Assembly (NCBI GenBank): GCA_032718475.1
Contig: JAUCBJ010007638.1
Location: 1-44,932 of the forward strand
Direction: 5' to 3'
From: Nemertoderma westbladi
Taxonomy: Eukaryota > Xenacoelomorpha > Nemertodermatida > Nemertodermatidae
Length of the DNA stretch: 44,932 bases
Shown here: piece by piece, positions 31,024 through 41,625 of the stretch
Layout of the letters: each line of letters opens with the position of its first letter
Position numbering within the stretch: the stretch's first letter is position 1
Position numbers and translations under genes: made by a program
Notes under the pieces: generated by a model
Told to the model about the DNA's origin: nothing
What the model saw: the letters and a program-made list of their open reading frames with translations, nothing else
Databases searched by the model: none

Positions 31024-32283
31024 TGTTCGCGCTTTCGAAGACCTTTAGCAGTTTAACCTGCCAAAATTTATATGTCTTTTCGTTAATTAAAACCACTTTA
31101 GCATACGACAATAATTTATGCTAATACGCAAAACATTAGCCGAAGTCAGCCCATGCGCGATCATTCACCCGATGGATCTACACCCGGGAGACTGAATTCG
31201 GATGCTTGAATTGTATTATTACAGTGTAAGGTTGCAGTGTATACCTAATGTATTATTCGATAGATCGTTAATAATTAATCTCTGACAGCTATTATTGGCT
31301 TTCGGGAAATATTAACAGTTCCTTTAGGACGTGGCGCTTTATCTATTTAAACAGAACTAAGACTTATACTAAACGCAACGATACTGCTTATGATTAAAGT
31401 ATAAAACGTATTCTTTAGGAAATACTTTGTTACCAATCACGATCATACACACTATTCTGCCGACAGTCAGTACATTTGATCACACATAAAGAGAGCAGTA
31501 ATTGACTCACGTAGGGTCTGCTAAATAACATTGGATTCAATACACACCACATTAATATAAATCGCAATTGTTATGTATAGCCGGTCTCTCTAACCTGTAG
31601 TGTTATCAAGAAAATTGGGAATTGGGTGATTTATCCGTATTATCCAAATAGCAATATTTCCATCAACAAATAGGTACAATTAATAACTGACGGTAAAATA
31701 ACAGTACAAACAATATGATTAATGCAATTAAATTAAGTAAGTAAAGTATCAAGGTGAGATGAGTGATTTAAGTCAGTGAGTAGGTAACAGTTTATACTTT
31801 CGATAATTCAAGCAGTTTACGGTACAGCAGTATCTATCCAAAAATGCCGATGTTTCTGGCTTAGACAGCAATAACAACAAAGTATCAAGAAAAAACAGTA
31901 AGACTGAACACTCTCCTTATGATCGGCTGAAAAGCTACACGTCGACAGGAAAAATCGCTCTGATTGGCTCAAGCCAAACAAAGAACCACGAGTCCAATGG
32001 CTGTTTCCATGTCAGCAACCAGCTGTTAGATGTCGTAATATGAATCATCACGGCTAAGCTGTGAAAGGTGGTTGGTGCATTACAGGTTTTTTGCCTTACC
32101 ATGTCCGCTAAAACACGTATATAGCAGAATGATTTTTATGTCCGTTAAAACACCTGTAACGGTACCTTGCGGGCGAGGGGAATATATATACAGTTAGAGA
32201 ACCTTTTAGAGTATTCCAGCGCCTGGGGGGAAACTGGATTGCGAAGCAAAAGGGGCCAGTTATATCCCACAGAAGCTTTTACA
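31024..32283 (-). repeat. 5' LTR of the BEL/Pao element
   Basis: 1,260 bp, TG...CA on the element strand, matching 19838-21097 with no difference seen. The bases that follow on the element strand (GTAACAGTTTATATT) do not begin with TGG, so the primer-binding site is not a standard tRNA 3' end match. Confidence 0.95.
31957..31967 (-). promoter_or_regulatory. Conserved CCAAT box in 5' LTR
   Basis: CCAATCAGAGC, as in the other LTRs. This copy is placed to drive the element. Confidence 0.5.
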
Positions 32284-32288
32284 AGAAC
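32284..32288. repeat. Target duplication AGAAC, right
   Basis: Matches 19833-19837. Confidence 0.92.
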
Positions 32289-32750
32289 CATCGGCCTATT
32301 TCCTTTGTAAACTATTTTTTAACTCTAAACATTATTACCGGTAACACATTTTAGCACCCGCAACGCATGAAGTGAAGAATATGTAGTCTTAGCGTATTCC
32401 TCTATATAGAGTATACAGGTATAGGATGCATTACTGTTGAAAGCATTTGATGGTTGTGGGTTGTTTATTGAACCTACCGTATGGTCTTATTTTAGTACTG
32501 AACCGCTTGGAATACGTAGGCCTACTAATGATAAACGACGTATAGGCATAGTTGTTATGGCTGTATGGGTAGGACCTACGCGTAGTTATACGTAGCACCT
32601 ACGCGTAGGTCGCGTAGGACCTACGCGTAGCTACGCGTAGCACCTACGCGTAGTTAATGTTAAAACTCTGAAACTGGTGATATATGACCCAATGTTGCGA
32701 ACTACGCGTAGCTACGCGTAGCCCTACGCGTAGGTCGAAAAGATTTATCC
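32289..32750. mobile_element. Right part of the CTACGCGTAG MITE
   Basis: Carries 8 copies of CTACGCGTAG (about 32577-32734) and ends GGTCGAAAAGATTTATCC, the inverse of the left TIR. Joined across the retrotransposon the MITE is about 1.17 kb. Spacer sequences beside the palindromes also match the left part in inverse orientation (for example AACTACGCGTAGGTG and a TTTTAACA block). Confidence 0.8.
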
Positions 32751-32758
32751 ACTTTTTA
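32751..32758. repeat. Target duplication ACTTTTTA, right
   Basis: Matches 19126-19133; it may be 7 bp (CTTTTTA) if the terminus is placed one base further out. Confidence 0.65.
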
Positions 32759-32786
32759 TGTATGTATTTCTTCAAACTGTCAGACT

Positions 32787-32912
32787 GCTGATTTCTGGAC
32801 TGTCAGACAGTTGATTTCAACATGCCTATGCCAAAACATTCAAAATTTGTTGATTTCTGGTCTGTCGGACAGTTGGTTTCACTATGCCTGTGCCAAAACA
32901 TTCCATGATTCC
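32787..32912 (+). repeat. Short tandem duplication, about 68 bp
   Basis: TTGATTTCTGG-x-CTGTC-x-GACAGTTG followed by ATGCCT-x-TGCCAAAACATTC occurs twice, with a weaker third start. Confidence 0.7.
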
Positions 32913-33058
32913 ATGATTTATAGACTATGAGATAGAATTCCATATGCGCCTGTGGTAAAAGACTCTAAATTTAATAGTTTGTGGTTGTTGTCGATAATCG
33001 ATTACCACATGACGTAGCAAAACACTCATTTTATAGCCAAAAACAATTACCAATTGAT

Positions 33059-33872
33059 GGAAAGGAGCAGGTTAAGGCCGGATTTTCTAACCAAAACAAT
33101 AAACAGTCGTTTTACCAAATCAGGGAAAGGAGCTGGTTACAGAGGCGGGATTTTCTAACCAAAACAATAAACAATCATTTGACTAATTGAGGGAAAGGAG
33201 CGCAGGTTACCGAGACGGGATTTTCTAACCAAAACAATAAACGATAACATTACCAATTGAGAGAAAGGAGCAGTTACAGAGGCGGGATTTTCTAACCAAA
33301 ACAATAAACAGTCTCTTTACCAAATTAGGGAAAGGAGCAGGTTACAGAGACGGGATTTTCTAACCAAAACAATAAACTATAACATTACCAATTGAGAGAA
33401 AGGAGCAGGTTACAGAGGCGGGATTTTCTAACCAAAACAATAAACAGTCACTTTACCAAATCAGGGAAAGGAGCAGGTTACAGAGACGGGATTTTCTAAC
33501 CAAAACAATAAACGATAACATTACCAATTGAAAGAAAGGAGCAGGTTACAGAGGCGGGATTTCCTAACCAAAACAATAAACGATCACTTAACTAATTGAG
33601 GGAAAGGAGCAGGTTACAGAGGTGGGATTTTCTAACCAAAACAATAAACAGTCACTTTACCAAATCAGGGAAAGGAGCAGGTTACAAAGACGGGATTTCC
33701 TAACCAAAACAATAAACGATCACTTAACTAATTGAGGGAAAGGAGCAGGTTACAGAGGCGGGATTTTCTAACCAAAACAATAAACGATCATTTAACTAAT
33801 TGAGGGAAAGGGGCAGGTTACAGACGCGGGGGAAAGGAGCAGGCTACAGAGGTGGGATTTTCTAACCAAAAC
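33059..33872 (+). repeat. 68-bp satellite array, about 12 units
   Basis: The consensus contains GAAAGGAGCAGGTTACAGAG, CGGGATTTTCTAACCAAAAC and AATAAAC. Units differ mainly in the 20 bp after AATAAAC, in three types (AGTCACTTTACCAAATCAGG, GATAACATTACCAATTGAGA, GATCACTTAACTAATTGAGG), which partly alternate and so suggest higher-order duplication. The last two units are truncated. The unit is related to the inner part of the MITE at 39309-39717. Confidence 0.95.
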
Positions 33873-35580
33873 GACCGGTCAGCCGTTAGGCCTACCAGTA
33901 CCGTATTTAAATGGTAGGCTACACAGTAGGCCTACAGCAGTACCGGTGCTGGTACCGGTACTAAAATACAGAAATACCTGCTTTATACCTACATCTGTAC
34001 ATACAATACAGAAAAATAGTGCTATATATACTAATACCGTTACTGATAGCCTGAGAGAACAGCAGTAGAGAAACCGGTAGCATGGAACCAACATTTCGAT
34101 TTTTGGAGGACATAAAAAATAATAAAAAAAAGGACAAAAAAAGGATTTAAACGGACAATAAAAATTATTGCGTAACAATGATAAACAACACAATTATAGC
34201 ATTAACATTACGACACGAAGTGACTTATGCACCAGCTAAACTATGAACTAAAAGATTAAGTAAAATTATACACTTCAATAAAACAGTTAAAATCAATATT
34301 AAACGTTACAGATTTCGATCAAATTTTATATATTTTTTAAAATCCACAGTAAGTAATACGAACTGACTGACAAACGGGTTTTTACAGTACGAAGCTATCA
34401 AAAGATAGCTCAATCAATAGATTAATAATTTTTAGAGTAACAGATCACATATCATTTGTGTTAATGTTTCAACCCGGATTGATATTATTTTAACTCGGGT
34501 TGAAATTCAAGAAAAAAATTTTGATCAAAATAAAAATTAACAAAGTAGTGAATTATTTTTGCCACTTTCACCACCGTACACACAATATATATTATTTTAT
34601 GAATATTTTTAATTTTTAAATAACCTCCACTGACATTTCATTACCCAGCAATGCAGCAAAGTCATAGCATGATAAGTTGCTGATAAATTGCTATCTACTG
34701 TAGATCTACTTTAATAATTTTTAATAATTAGTATTTACTAATTATTTTTGTTTGAAAAATCCGCTTTTTCTTGCTAATATTTTAATTTTTGAAATTTAAT
34801 TATCAGACAAAAAGACCTACGTACTACTTAGTCCTATATTAATTTTTATCCTACTCTCTCATATAATTATTACAACGAATTATCGATAGTTTTTCATCAC
34901 ATAGCGAGGGCCCCCCGTGGAATCGAAACGTAGCCTCATGGGTTTATCTTCGATGGCAAATCATGTTCTGATATTATTCAATGTTTTAGAGTCACCGTCA
35001 TCTCCATCACCGACAAGACAGTCCAGGTCTATCTATGTCTTGTCTACAGTATGTTATTTTGCAGTTCATTAACTGAGTAACATATGAACATATATTATTA
35101 TAAACATACAGTACAGACATTTCTAACCTACAGTATTTTATTTTTTTAAAACCATTTTATTTAAGACCATTTTATTTTCAGTAAAGTATTACAATTTTTT
35201 TCTTTTAAATATACAGTACATAGTGAAGACATTTCTAAGTCAGTAATTATTATACTTACACATCTTAATAGTGCTAATGAACTATTAATGGAATCTCTCT
35301 CTCACACTACAGTATCCGATTGAAGGTCTTTTCATTTACTTTTTGCTACTTTTGTTGTTCTGTTTAAAACTGTTTTATTATGTTACCGCTATTGTTCATA
35401 TATTATTGTATAATATTTAGAGTTCAGGGTACTATAATACTACAGTACCGCCATTACACCTACTGCAGAATATTTTTTAAAATTGATTCCCTTTGTTGTA
35501 GAAGTTGTGAAGCGAGCCACGCAGTCAGGGCGAGACTTAGCGCACAATTATAATTAGTAAATAGATCAAAACTTCATGTC
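33873..35580. other. AT-rich region without genes
   Basis: The start is rich in TAGGCCTAC and ACCGGTAC words. The rest is AT-rich with many TACAGTA words. No repeat family or coding region is recognised. Confidence 0.45.
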
Positions 35581-35600
35581 CGTCTGTCTGGCAGTCTGAC

Positions 35601-35634
<34 letters not shown>

Positions 35635-35662
35635 CCTGTATGTCTGTCTGTGTGTGTGTGTT
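35581..35662 (+). repeat. (TCTG)n/(TG)n microsatellite
   Basis: Mostly TCTG units with interruptions, ending in a short TG run. Confidence 0.95.
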
Positions 35663-35906
35663 TGAAAAATTTATTCGTAAATAACCTTTGAAGATCTTAA
35701 CCATTTTCAACAAAATTTTGTATGGGCATACTAGAGAAAAATTACCAATATTTTTGAAAGTTATGGGCAAATACCTCTCGAACTTTTGACTCCAGATCAA
35801 ATCGAACTTGTTTCGAACTTGCTCAAGTTCGCGTGCTGCGCGACGCCCACGAACGTGTTCATTCAATGTGCACTCAACTTATATGACAGTAAGTTCGTTC
35901 GTCTGT

Positions 35907-35915
35907 CTCAATGAT
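35907..35915. repeat. Target duplication CTCAATGAT, left
   Basis: A perfect 9-bp match to 36771-36779, directly outside the TIRs. Confidence 0.88.
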
Positions 35916-36770
35916 GGATAGTTATAAAACCCGAAAAAAACGAAAAAGACGAAATTATTAACGAAAATATCGAAATTATAAAACTTTAAATAAATTCTCG
36001 TTCTCTTTCCATTGAGATCGATATTATTAGAAGGCACACTTTACATTTTTTAATTAAGAAAATCCGATAATTTCGCCCCATTTTCGACCCTAAAAGTAAT
36101 TTAATACCAAATACTGGCTCTGCTGATTGGTTGTTAGGGGTGATCCAAATGATTGCAAAACAGCACAAGATGGCGCTCAAATTAGGACAGTACAGTCAGA
36201 GTGTAGGCCTACTGCAGTTATAGCGACTGCTGGACTGCAATTCTGTAGTTACGTTCACCTGTTCACATCCGCCGCGCCGCGTCACTTGCCTGACAGTCAC
36301 TGTAGGCCTACAGTGCACACCTAGGCCAGGTAGCGCTAAAGGTACCGTATGCCGTAATGCAAACAACATTTCATATGGGAATTACATCGTTGCAGTATTG
36401 GGTTAGGGTACCGGACCGCTTCTTTCAACTTTGCCGCTTCAGGCTGTACCATACCATATGCTTGTACTGTACAGTAATACACCAGTAGGCCCCTATAGGC
36501 TACTGATCTGTTGATGCTGAGTCATTCATCCAAGCTGCCATTATTGGTCAACACCCACCAACCAACCAGTAGACAGTATTTGGTATTAAATTACTTTTAA
36601 GGTCGAAAATGGGGCGAAATTCTCGGATTTTATTAATTAAAAAATGTAAAGTGTGACTTCTAATTATACTCATCTTATTGGAAAGCGAGATTTTGTAGAT
36701 TGTTTGATAATTTTGATATTTTCGCTGATAAATTCGTCTTTTTCGTTATTTTCGGGTTTTATAACTATCC
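35916..36770. mobile_element. Mutator-like MITE with long TIRs and 9-bp duplication
   Basis: The TIRs begin GGATAGTTATAAAACCCGAA and extend about 220-235 bp with scattered mismatches (to about 36150, and from about 36540). The centre contains TAGGCCTACTGCAGT-like words and no transposase. A perfect 9-bp duplication plus very long TIRs is the pattern of Mutator-like elements. Confidence 0.85.
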
Positions 36771-36779
36771 CTCAATGAT
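36771..36779. repeat. Target duplication CTCAATGAT, right
   Basis: Matches 35907-35915. Confidence 0.88.
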
Positions 36780-37084
36780 TGGTCGACACTATGTCAGCAA
36801 CAGCGAAGTAAATTTTTTGAAATTTGGTGAGGCGCTAAAATATCACTTCGTCTAGGCTAAGAATCTCCGCCATTAATTTTGATAAAACTTTCACAGAATG
36901 ACCTATGAAATGTTCTCAATTAAAGGAGAAAATTTAGGGTGCCGTGAAATTTCACGGTCCACCGCTAGGTGGTGCTAAATATCCAATCGTCACACCCTCC
37001 AATAGTCCAACCTCCAATAGTAACTTTACTGGAATTAAATTATAACAGTGCAACAAATGACAATTTCCCTACTAGTTAATTAAG
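36780..37084. other. Intergenic DNA, nothing recognised
   Basis: Two small palindromes, CGTGAAATTTCACG near 36943 and CCACCGCTAGGTGG near 36960. No gene. Confidence 0.4.
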
Positions 37085-38872
37085 TTGGTGGCTGAGCCAT
37101 TATCACACCATCTTTATTTTATTATTAACTTATCTTTCTCGACTGGATACTTTCCAGACTCATTGAAATCCGCATTGGTAATAGCGAGCTTTAAAGGAGG
37201 GGACCCTTTTAGATTCAAATTATAGACCAATATCATTACTGCTTATTTTTAGTAAAATATATGAGCAAATTATATATACGCAGCTACAGTCCTACTTAGA
37301 GCACTTTTCTATTTTCTATTAAGCCAATTTGGATTTCGGATAAAAATTTCCACATCCTCAGCTATTCTAACTGTCACAGAAAAAATTAGGCATGTTCTCG
37401 ATACTAAAACATCTAGTTGTGCAGTGTTCATTGACCTTAAAAAACGTTCGACACTTTGAACCATAAAATATTATTCAAAAAATTGGAAACGTATGGTATA
37501 CGAGGGTTTTTTGACCAATCGATCACAAACTGTCTCATCAAATAGAACTATAAATTCCCCCAGCTTGAATCTCTACTGCGGAACTCCACAAGGGTTTGTG
37601 TTATCTCCTTTATTATTCCTTTTATATGTTAATGATCTGCCCATGGCCAGTAATTTATTAACGACACTTTTCGTAGATGACACGACACGTCTAAACTCTC
37701 ACAGTAACTTACAGCTACTTATTTCAACTACTAACAACGAACTTGATAGAATTGCTGATTGGCTCATAGACAATCGTTTAATACTGAATCTGAAAAAATC
37801 TGAACATTCAATATTTTCTAATATAGAAAAAAACGGCTCCCCCAAGGTTAATATAAAAATAATGAAATTAAACAAGTGAAGCATACCAAATTTCTAGGAG
37901 TATATAGATGAAAATTTAAACTGGAAACCGCACATCAGCCATATTTTAAACAATAAAAATATCGAAATCATCCGCGGCTTGTTTTATAAATTAACACACA
38001 TATTTCCTTTTGAGATTCTACGTACCGGTATGCTTTACTATTCATTGATTCATCCATATATAAATTATGAGATTCTACCCTGGGGTACAGCTTGTAAGTC
38101 TGTTTGTTCTCCGTCCGCTTAGAATAAAACTGAACAAAATACTTAGATGTATAACATTTAGTGATTCGCGAGCCTCTTCAGTGCCAATTTATAAAAATCC
38201 AAAAATTTTACCGGTTAACTTACTATTTGAATTTGACCTAGGCCAACTACTTTACGATGTGTCCAATAATCCTAAAACTCACCCACTATCACACTTATTT
38301 TCCAAATGTTCAGACTTCCACAGTTATTATACCCGATCGTCGAATCAAGGTCATTTTATAGTACCTCTAACTCATTTAAATGTTGCGCATCAATCTATAA
38401 GTGTATCTGGTCCTATTTTCTGGAATGCGCTACCGAATAACATCTGTAAGGCTAAAATAAACAAATTTTTAAAATCCTCCTTAAAAAGTATCTGATAGAC
38501 CATATAACCTGAATTAAACGGCAAATTTAATCATGATTTGAGTTTCTTTTTAAATTCCGCTGTATCCTATTATCTGCGAATTTCCGTAAAAGAATTCGAA
38601 CATGACACATGTTGATAGCATTATATTTAATTTAATATCTACGTACAGTACTTTCCTATTATAGTCAGTTGGTGAAATGGTAGCCTCGACTAGCCCTAAG
38701 CTATTGTAACCATCCCACAAACACCCTACATCAGCTCAATAAAATTTCAAAGTAAAAATAATATTCACACTTTCACACAATGTCATTATTACTTTCACTT
38801 TCATTGTATTCATCGCTGGTGGTGGGGTTTCAATAAAACTTGAAAGAAATTTTAGAATTATGAGAAAATATA

Positions 38873-38924
<52 letters not shown>
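37085..38924 (+). pseudogene. Decayed non-LTR retrotransposon, RT domain and 3' end (CR1/Jockey-like)
   Basis: A 5'-truncated LINE on the plus strand with several frameshifts and stops. In order: an RT entry block (STGYFPDSLKSALVIASFKG, then SNYRPISLL after a frameshift near 37220); RT core at about 37493-37879 with GTPQGFVLSPLLFLLYVNDL, a catalytic-type FVDD (37669 region), and DWLIDNRLILNLKKSE; then the post-RT domain 38067-38495 with HSYYTRSSNQGHF and FWNALPNNI, typical of CR1/Jockey-group elements. The 3' end carries AATAAAACTTGAAA and then (AATC)13, a simple-repeat tail usual for that group. It cannot encode a working protein. Confidence 0.88.
38873..38924 (+). repeat. (AATC)13 microsatellite, LINE tail
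   Basis: Thirteen perfect tetranucleotide copies at the end of the LINE. Confidence 0.95.
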
Positions 38925-38925
<1 letters not shown>

Positions 38926-39302
38926 GTGAGTAAATATCCGCCATTATTAACCTATTATAGCAATGATAAAGCGAGACAATATTGCAAAATTCTAATTTTT
39001 TTAATTTTAAAATCCTATTGTATCCTGTTTATCATTGCTTTAAATTATTAATTATTTTACAGTAGATAATAATTTCATTAATGATTAACGATGCGACGTC
39101 GAAAGAGACAAGTGACGTTTTAATAAGAGATAATAGTATTACATTTTATATAGAAGGGAGTAAATATCTTTTGAAATGCTGTTAAAATTGCTGTTTTGGT
39201 TTTTTATTTTTCAATTAGGGAAAAAGGTATTCTATTTCATATAAGTAAAAGTATGCTTCGAAAACTGATAGATTGTTGACTTGAAACTAATAATGAACCT
39301 GT
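38925..39302. other. AT-rich interval, no gene
   Basis: Nothing recognised apart from low-complexity AT sequence. Confidence 0.4.
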
Positions 39303-39308
39303 CTTTAG
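39303..39308. repeat. Target duplication CTTTAG, left
   Basis: Repeated at 39718-39723. The exact length depends on how the G/C run at the terminus is assigned (TTTA to CTTTAG). Confidence 0.6.
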
Positions 39309-39717
39309 GGGTGACTACAAAACAAAGACCAAAGACCCAAATAATAAAGACCTGTTCAAAACTCATATGTTAACTTGCGTTTATTGTTTTGGTTCCCCCA
39401 ACACGCCTCTGTAACCTGCTCCTTCACTAAACTGCTCCTTTAAATGACAATGGGACCTAACGCTCATAACGCAATAGGACCTATCGCTCTTCGGGCCCTA
39501 ACGCTCTTTGGGACGTATCGCGACTTTACCTCTTTGTTTTGTACAGGTCCCAAAGAGCGTTAGGTACCAGTGCCATTTAAAGGTGCAGGTTAGTAAAGGA
39601 GCATATGCTACAGAGGCGTGTTGGGGGAACCAAAACAATAAACGAAAGTCAACACATGTTACAATATTATGCAGGTCTTTATTATTTGGGTATCTGGTCT
39701 TTGTTTTGTAGTCACCC
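39309..39717. mobile_element. Foldback MITE, 409 bp
   Basis: TIRs of about 46 bp begin GGGTGACTACAAAACAAAGA. Inside them further inverted blocks continue (CGTTTATTGTTTTGGTTCCC against GGGAACCAAAACAATAAACG; TAACGCTC words against GAGCGTTA), so almost the whole element can fold on itself. No coding capacity. Its inner block AAAGGAGC...CTACAGAGGCG...AACCAAAACAATAAACG is homologous to the 68-bp satellite unit. Confidence 0.88.
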
Positions 39718-40718
39718 CTTTAGACTGGGTAGTTTTTATCTAAAGCTGAGGCCGTCAAAAACATGATGGATGTGTCTGGTGCACCGAGACCCAGATTTTA
39801 ATCCGCCATCTAGCAGAAGCGCTCGTCGAAAAGCGGGATGGCATGCATGAAAGGGGTCTCGCCCTCGCGTGTGGGGGGGGGGGGGGGTTCCTTCGCACTC
39901 CTTCGCTCTAGCTCCCTCTGCTTGCGTGGGGGTCGACGATCTTGGCGTGGCCTACTGTAGGGTTCGGTGACGGTGACGGTGCGGCGTGCGGGGCTTCAAT
40001 CCGGCCGGGCAGTTCTATACCAGAGACATACCAATGTTGTTATCCTTGCGACGATGTACTACTGTACAGTACGATGAGATTCAGGGAGGAGTGATTTCTG
40101 TTAGCTTCGATTAACAAATAAACTAAATACAACTTTAACTCTAGACTAAATAATGTACAGTAATTTAATTGTTTCAACAATATGCTATTATTTATTTCAT
40201 TATTTGTTTTCAATAATAACGCGTCCGTATTTGTGTCTTATTTATGTGTATGTATGTATAACCACCAAAGGGCTTTTACCACTTGCATTTATTGAAAAAT
40301 TGTAAACGCGACTATTTAATCAAGTATGAAGTTGAGAACGCTGTGATATGTGCGATATTCGAAAAATTTGCATATTATTATTAACATTATGGAACGTGAA
40401 ATTAAATACCTACAACTACACTTTGACAGCTGAACAACATTTCGCTAATTATTGTTTGTTCTATAATTATTATTATTGATTATAATTATACTTATTATTG
40501 TTTTAATTTGTTCTATATGTCACTATTTATATTTACATACAGAAATAACATTATCAATTAGTCAGTCAGATAATTTAGTTGCAGTAGTTATGTGTAGATC
40601 GGATATCAGGGTATTTGGATTTTTTTGAGAATTAGAGGATAGTGGTTTCGTCTGCAAAGTGTATACATTTTTTTAGAGGCCTCTGGACAAAGGCCATTGG
40701 TCTCTGGCCGGAGGCTAT
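39718..40718. other. Intergenic DNA before the second BEL/Pao element
   Basis: CTTTAG right-hand duplication at the start, then a locally GC-richer block (39760-40030) with a 15-G tract (39873-39887), then AT-rich DNA. A small inverted repeat (GGCCTCTGG...CCGGAGGC) lies just before the LTR. No gene. Confidence 0.45.
39873..39887 (+). repeat. Poly-G tract, 15 G
   Basis: An uninterrupted run of G. Confidence 0.9.
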
Positions 40719-41016
40719 TGTAAAAGCCTTTGCTGAATTGCCCCGTTATTTTTATTATTTTTTACATTAAAATACTCTGTAGTTGATTTAATAGGTGTAA
40801 GAGACCGTATTATTGCTGTATCGGTGTTTTTAGAGGATCTAAGAGCTATTTCCTCCGTATGTGTACTGTGGAAGGCATAGTTGATGATTCTATGGCAATT
40901 CCGTGACGCAAAAGGTGATAGCTACTCTTGAACAGTAGTTACTATGACGACGGTTAACAGCTGATATTCATACGTGTCGATTTTCTTTGTTCTACAGCGT
41001 CTCTCAGTTCAGTCAG

Positions 41017-41027
41017 CCAATCAGAGC
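41017..41027 (+). promoter_or_regulatory. Conserved CCAAT box in LTR of the second element
   Basis: CCAATCAGAGC, identical to the boxes in the first element's LTRs although the surrounding sequence is diverged. Confidence 0.5.
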
Positions 41028-41625
41028 ATTTTTATGGCTCTTGTACAGAAATTTCCTAGAAATCACGTAATGCTTTATGTGCAGTGTTTACATTCTGTCC
41101 TGAGCCAGGAGAGAGCGGCTTGGGAATATTTTGTGCTTTTCTGTTTTAGCCTAACACTAGTAGGCTTAATTATAAGGACATATATCCGTTATCTGATTGT
41201 CTCAAACCAAACCTTACTTACTGACACTGCATACTGTGTAACACTGAGCATACTTTATATTGTTATACTGCTATTTACTGTCGGTCCTTCATAATATGGT
41301 TGATGAATTATTATATTTGGAATAACGAGAAATAACCCCGAAACCCAATATTCTTGATATACCGAAGGTAAGAGAGAAAGGTTACATATAACGATTGTGA
41401 CTTATGTTAAAGTGGTTTGAAGTGAATCTAATGTTATTTGATAGACCCTACAAGATTCGGTCTGTGTTCCTTTTATATGTGACTAAAATCAGTGAAGATC
41501 GGCAGATTAGTGTGCAGTATTGTGCAGCATTGTGTATGAGTGAGACTGATAACGAAGCATTTCCTAAAGAATGCGCCATATATGTGAATTATAACTAAGC
41601 CATATCGTTGTGAGTAGTTTAAGTC

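Larger units (their letters stand above)
19838..32283 (-). mobile_element. BEL/Pao LTR retrotransposon, non-autonomous, 12,446 bp
   Basis: A complete element on the minus strand: two 1,260-bp LTRs, a 2.3-kb leader, a Gag-protease frame (28698-24076), an accessory frame (22456-21467) and a target duplication. BEL/Pao assignment rests on the DUF1759-type Gag region, the A17/DUF1758-type aspartic protease with DSG, and a NLADIASRG block typical of the end of BEL RNase H. Reverse transcriptase, most of RNase H and integrase are absent, so it must have been copied by proteins from another element. The LTRs show no difference where I compared them, so the insertion is recent and the losses probably predate it. 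It sits inside the CTACGCGTAG MITE. Confidence 0.93.

Noticed and set aside
33059-33872. CRISPR-like array (68-bp period with variable 20-bp stretch)
   Set aside because: The variable part has only about three recurring types, there are no cas genes, and the genome is eukaryotic. It is a satellite.
40974-41598. Two plus-strand frames of 106 and 64 codons
   Set aside because: They lie inside the LTR of the second BEL/Pao element and are not conserved in the first element's LTR.
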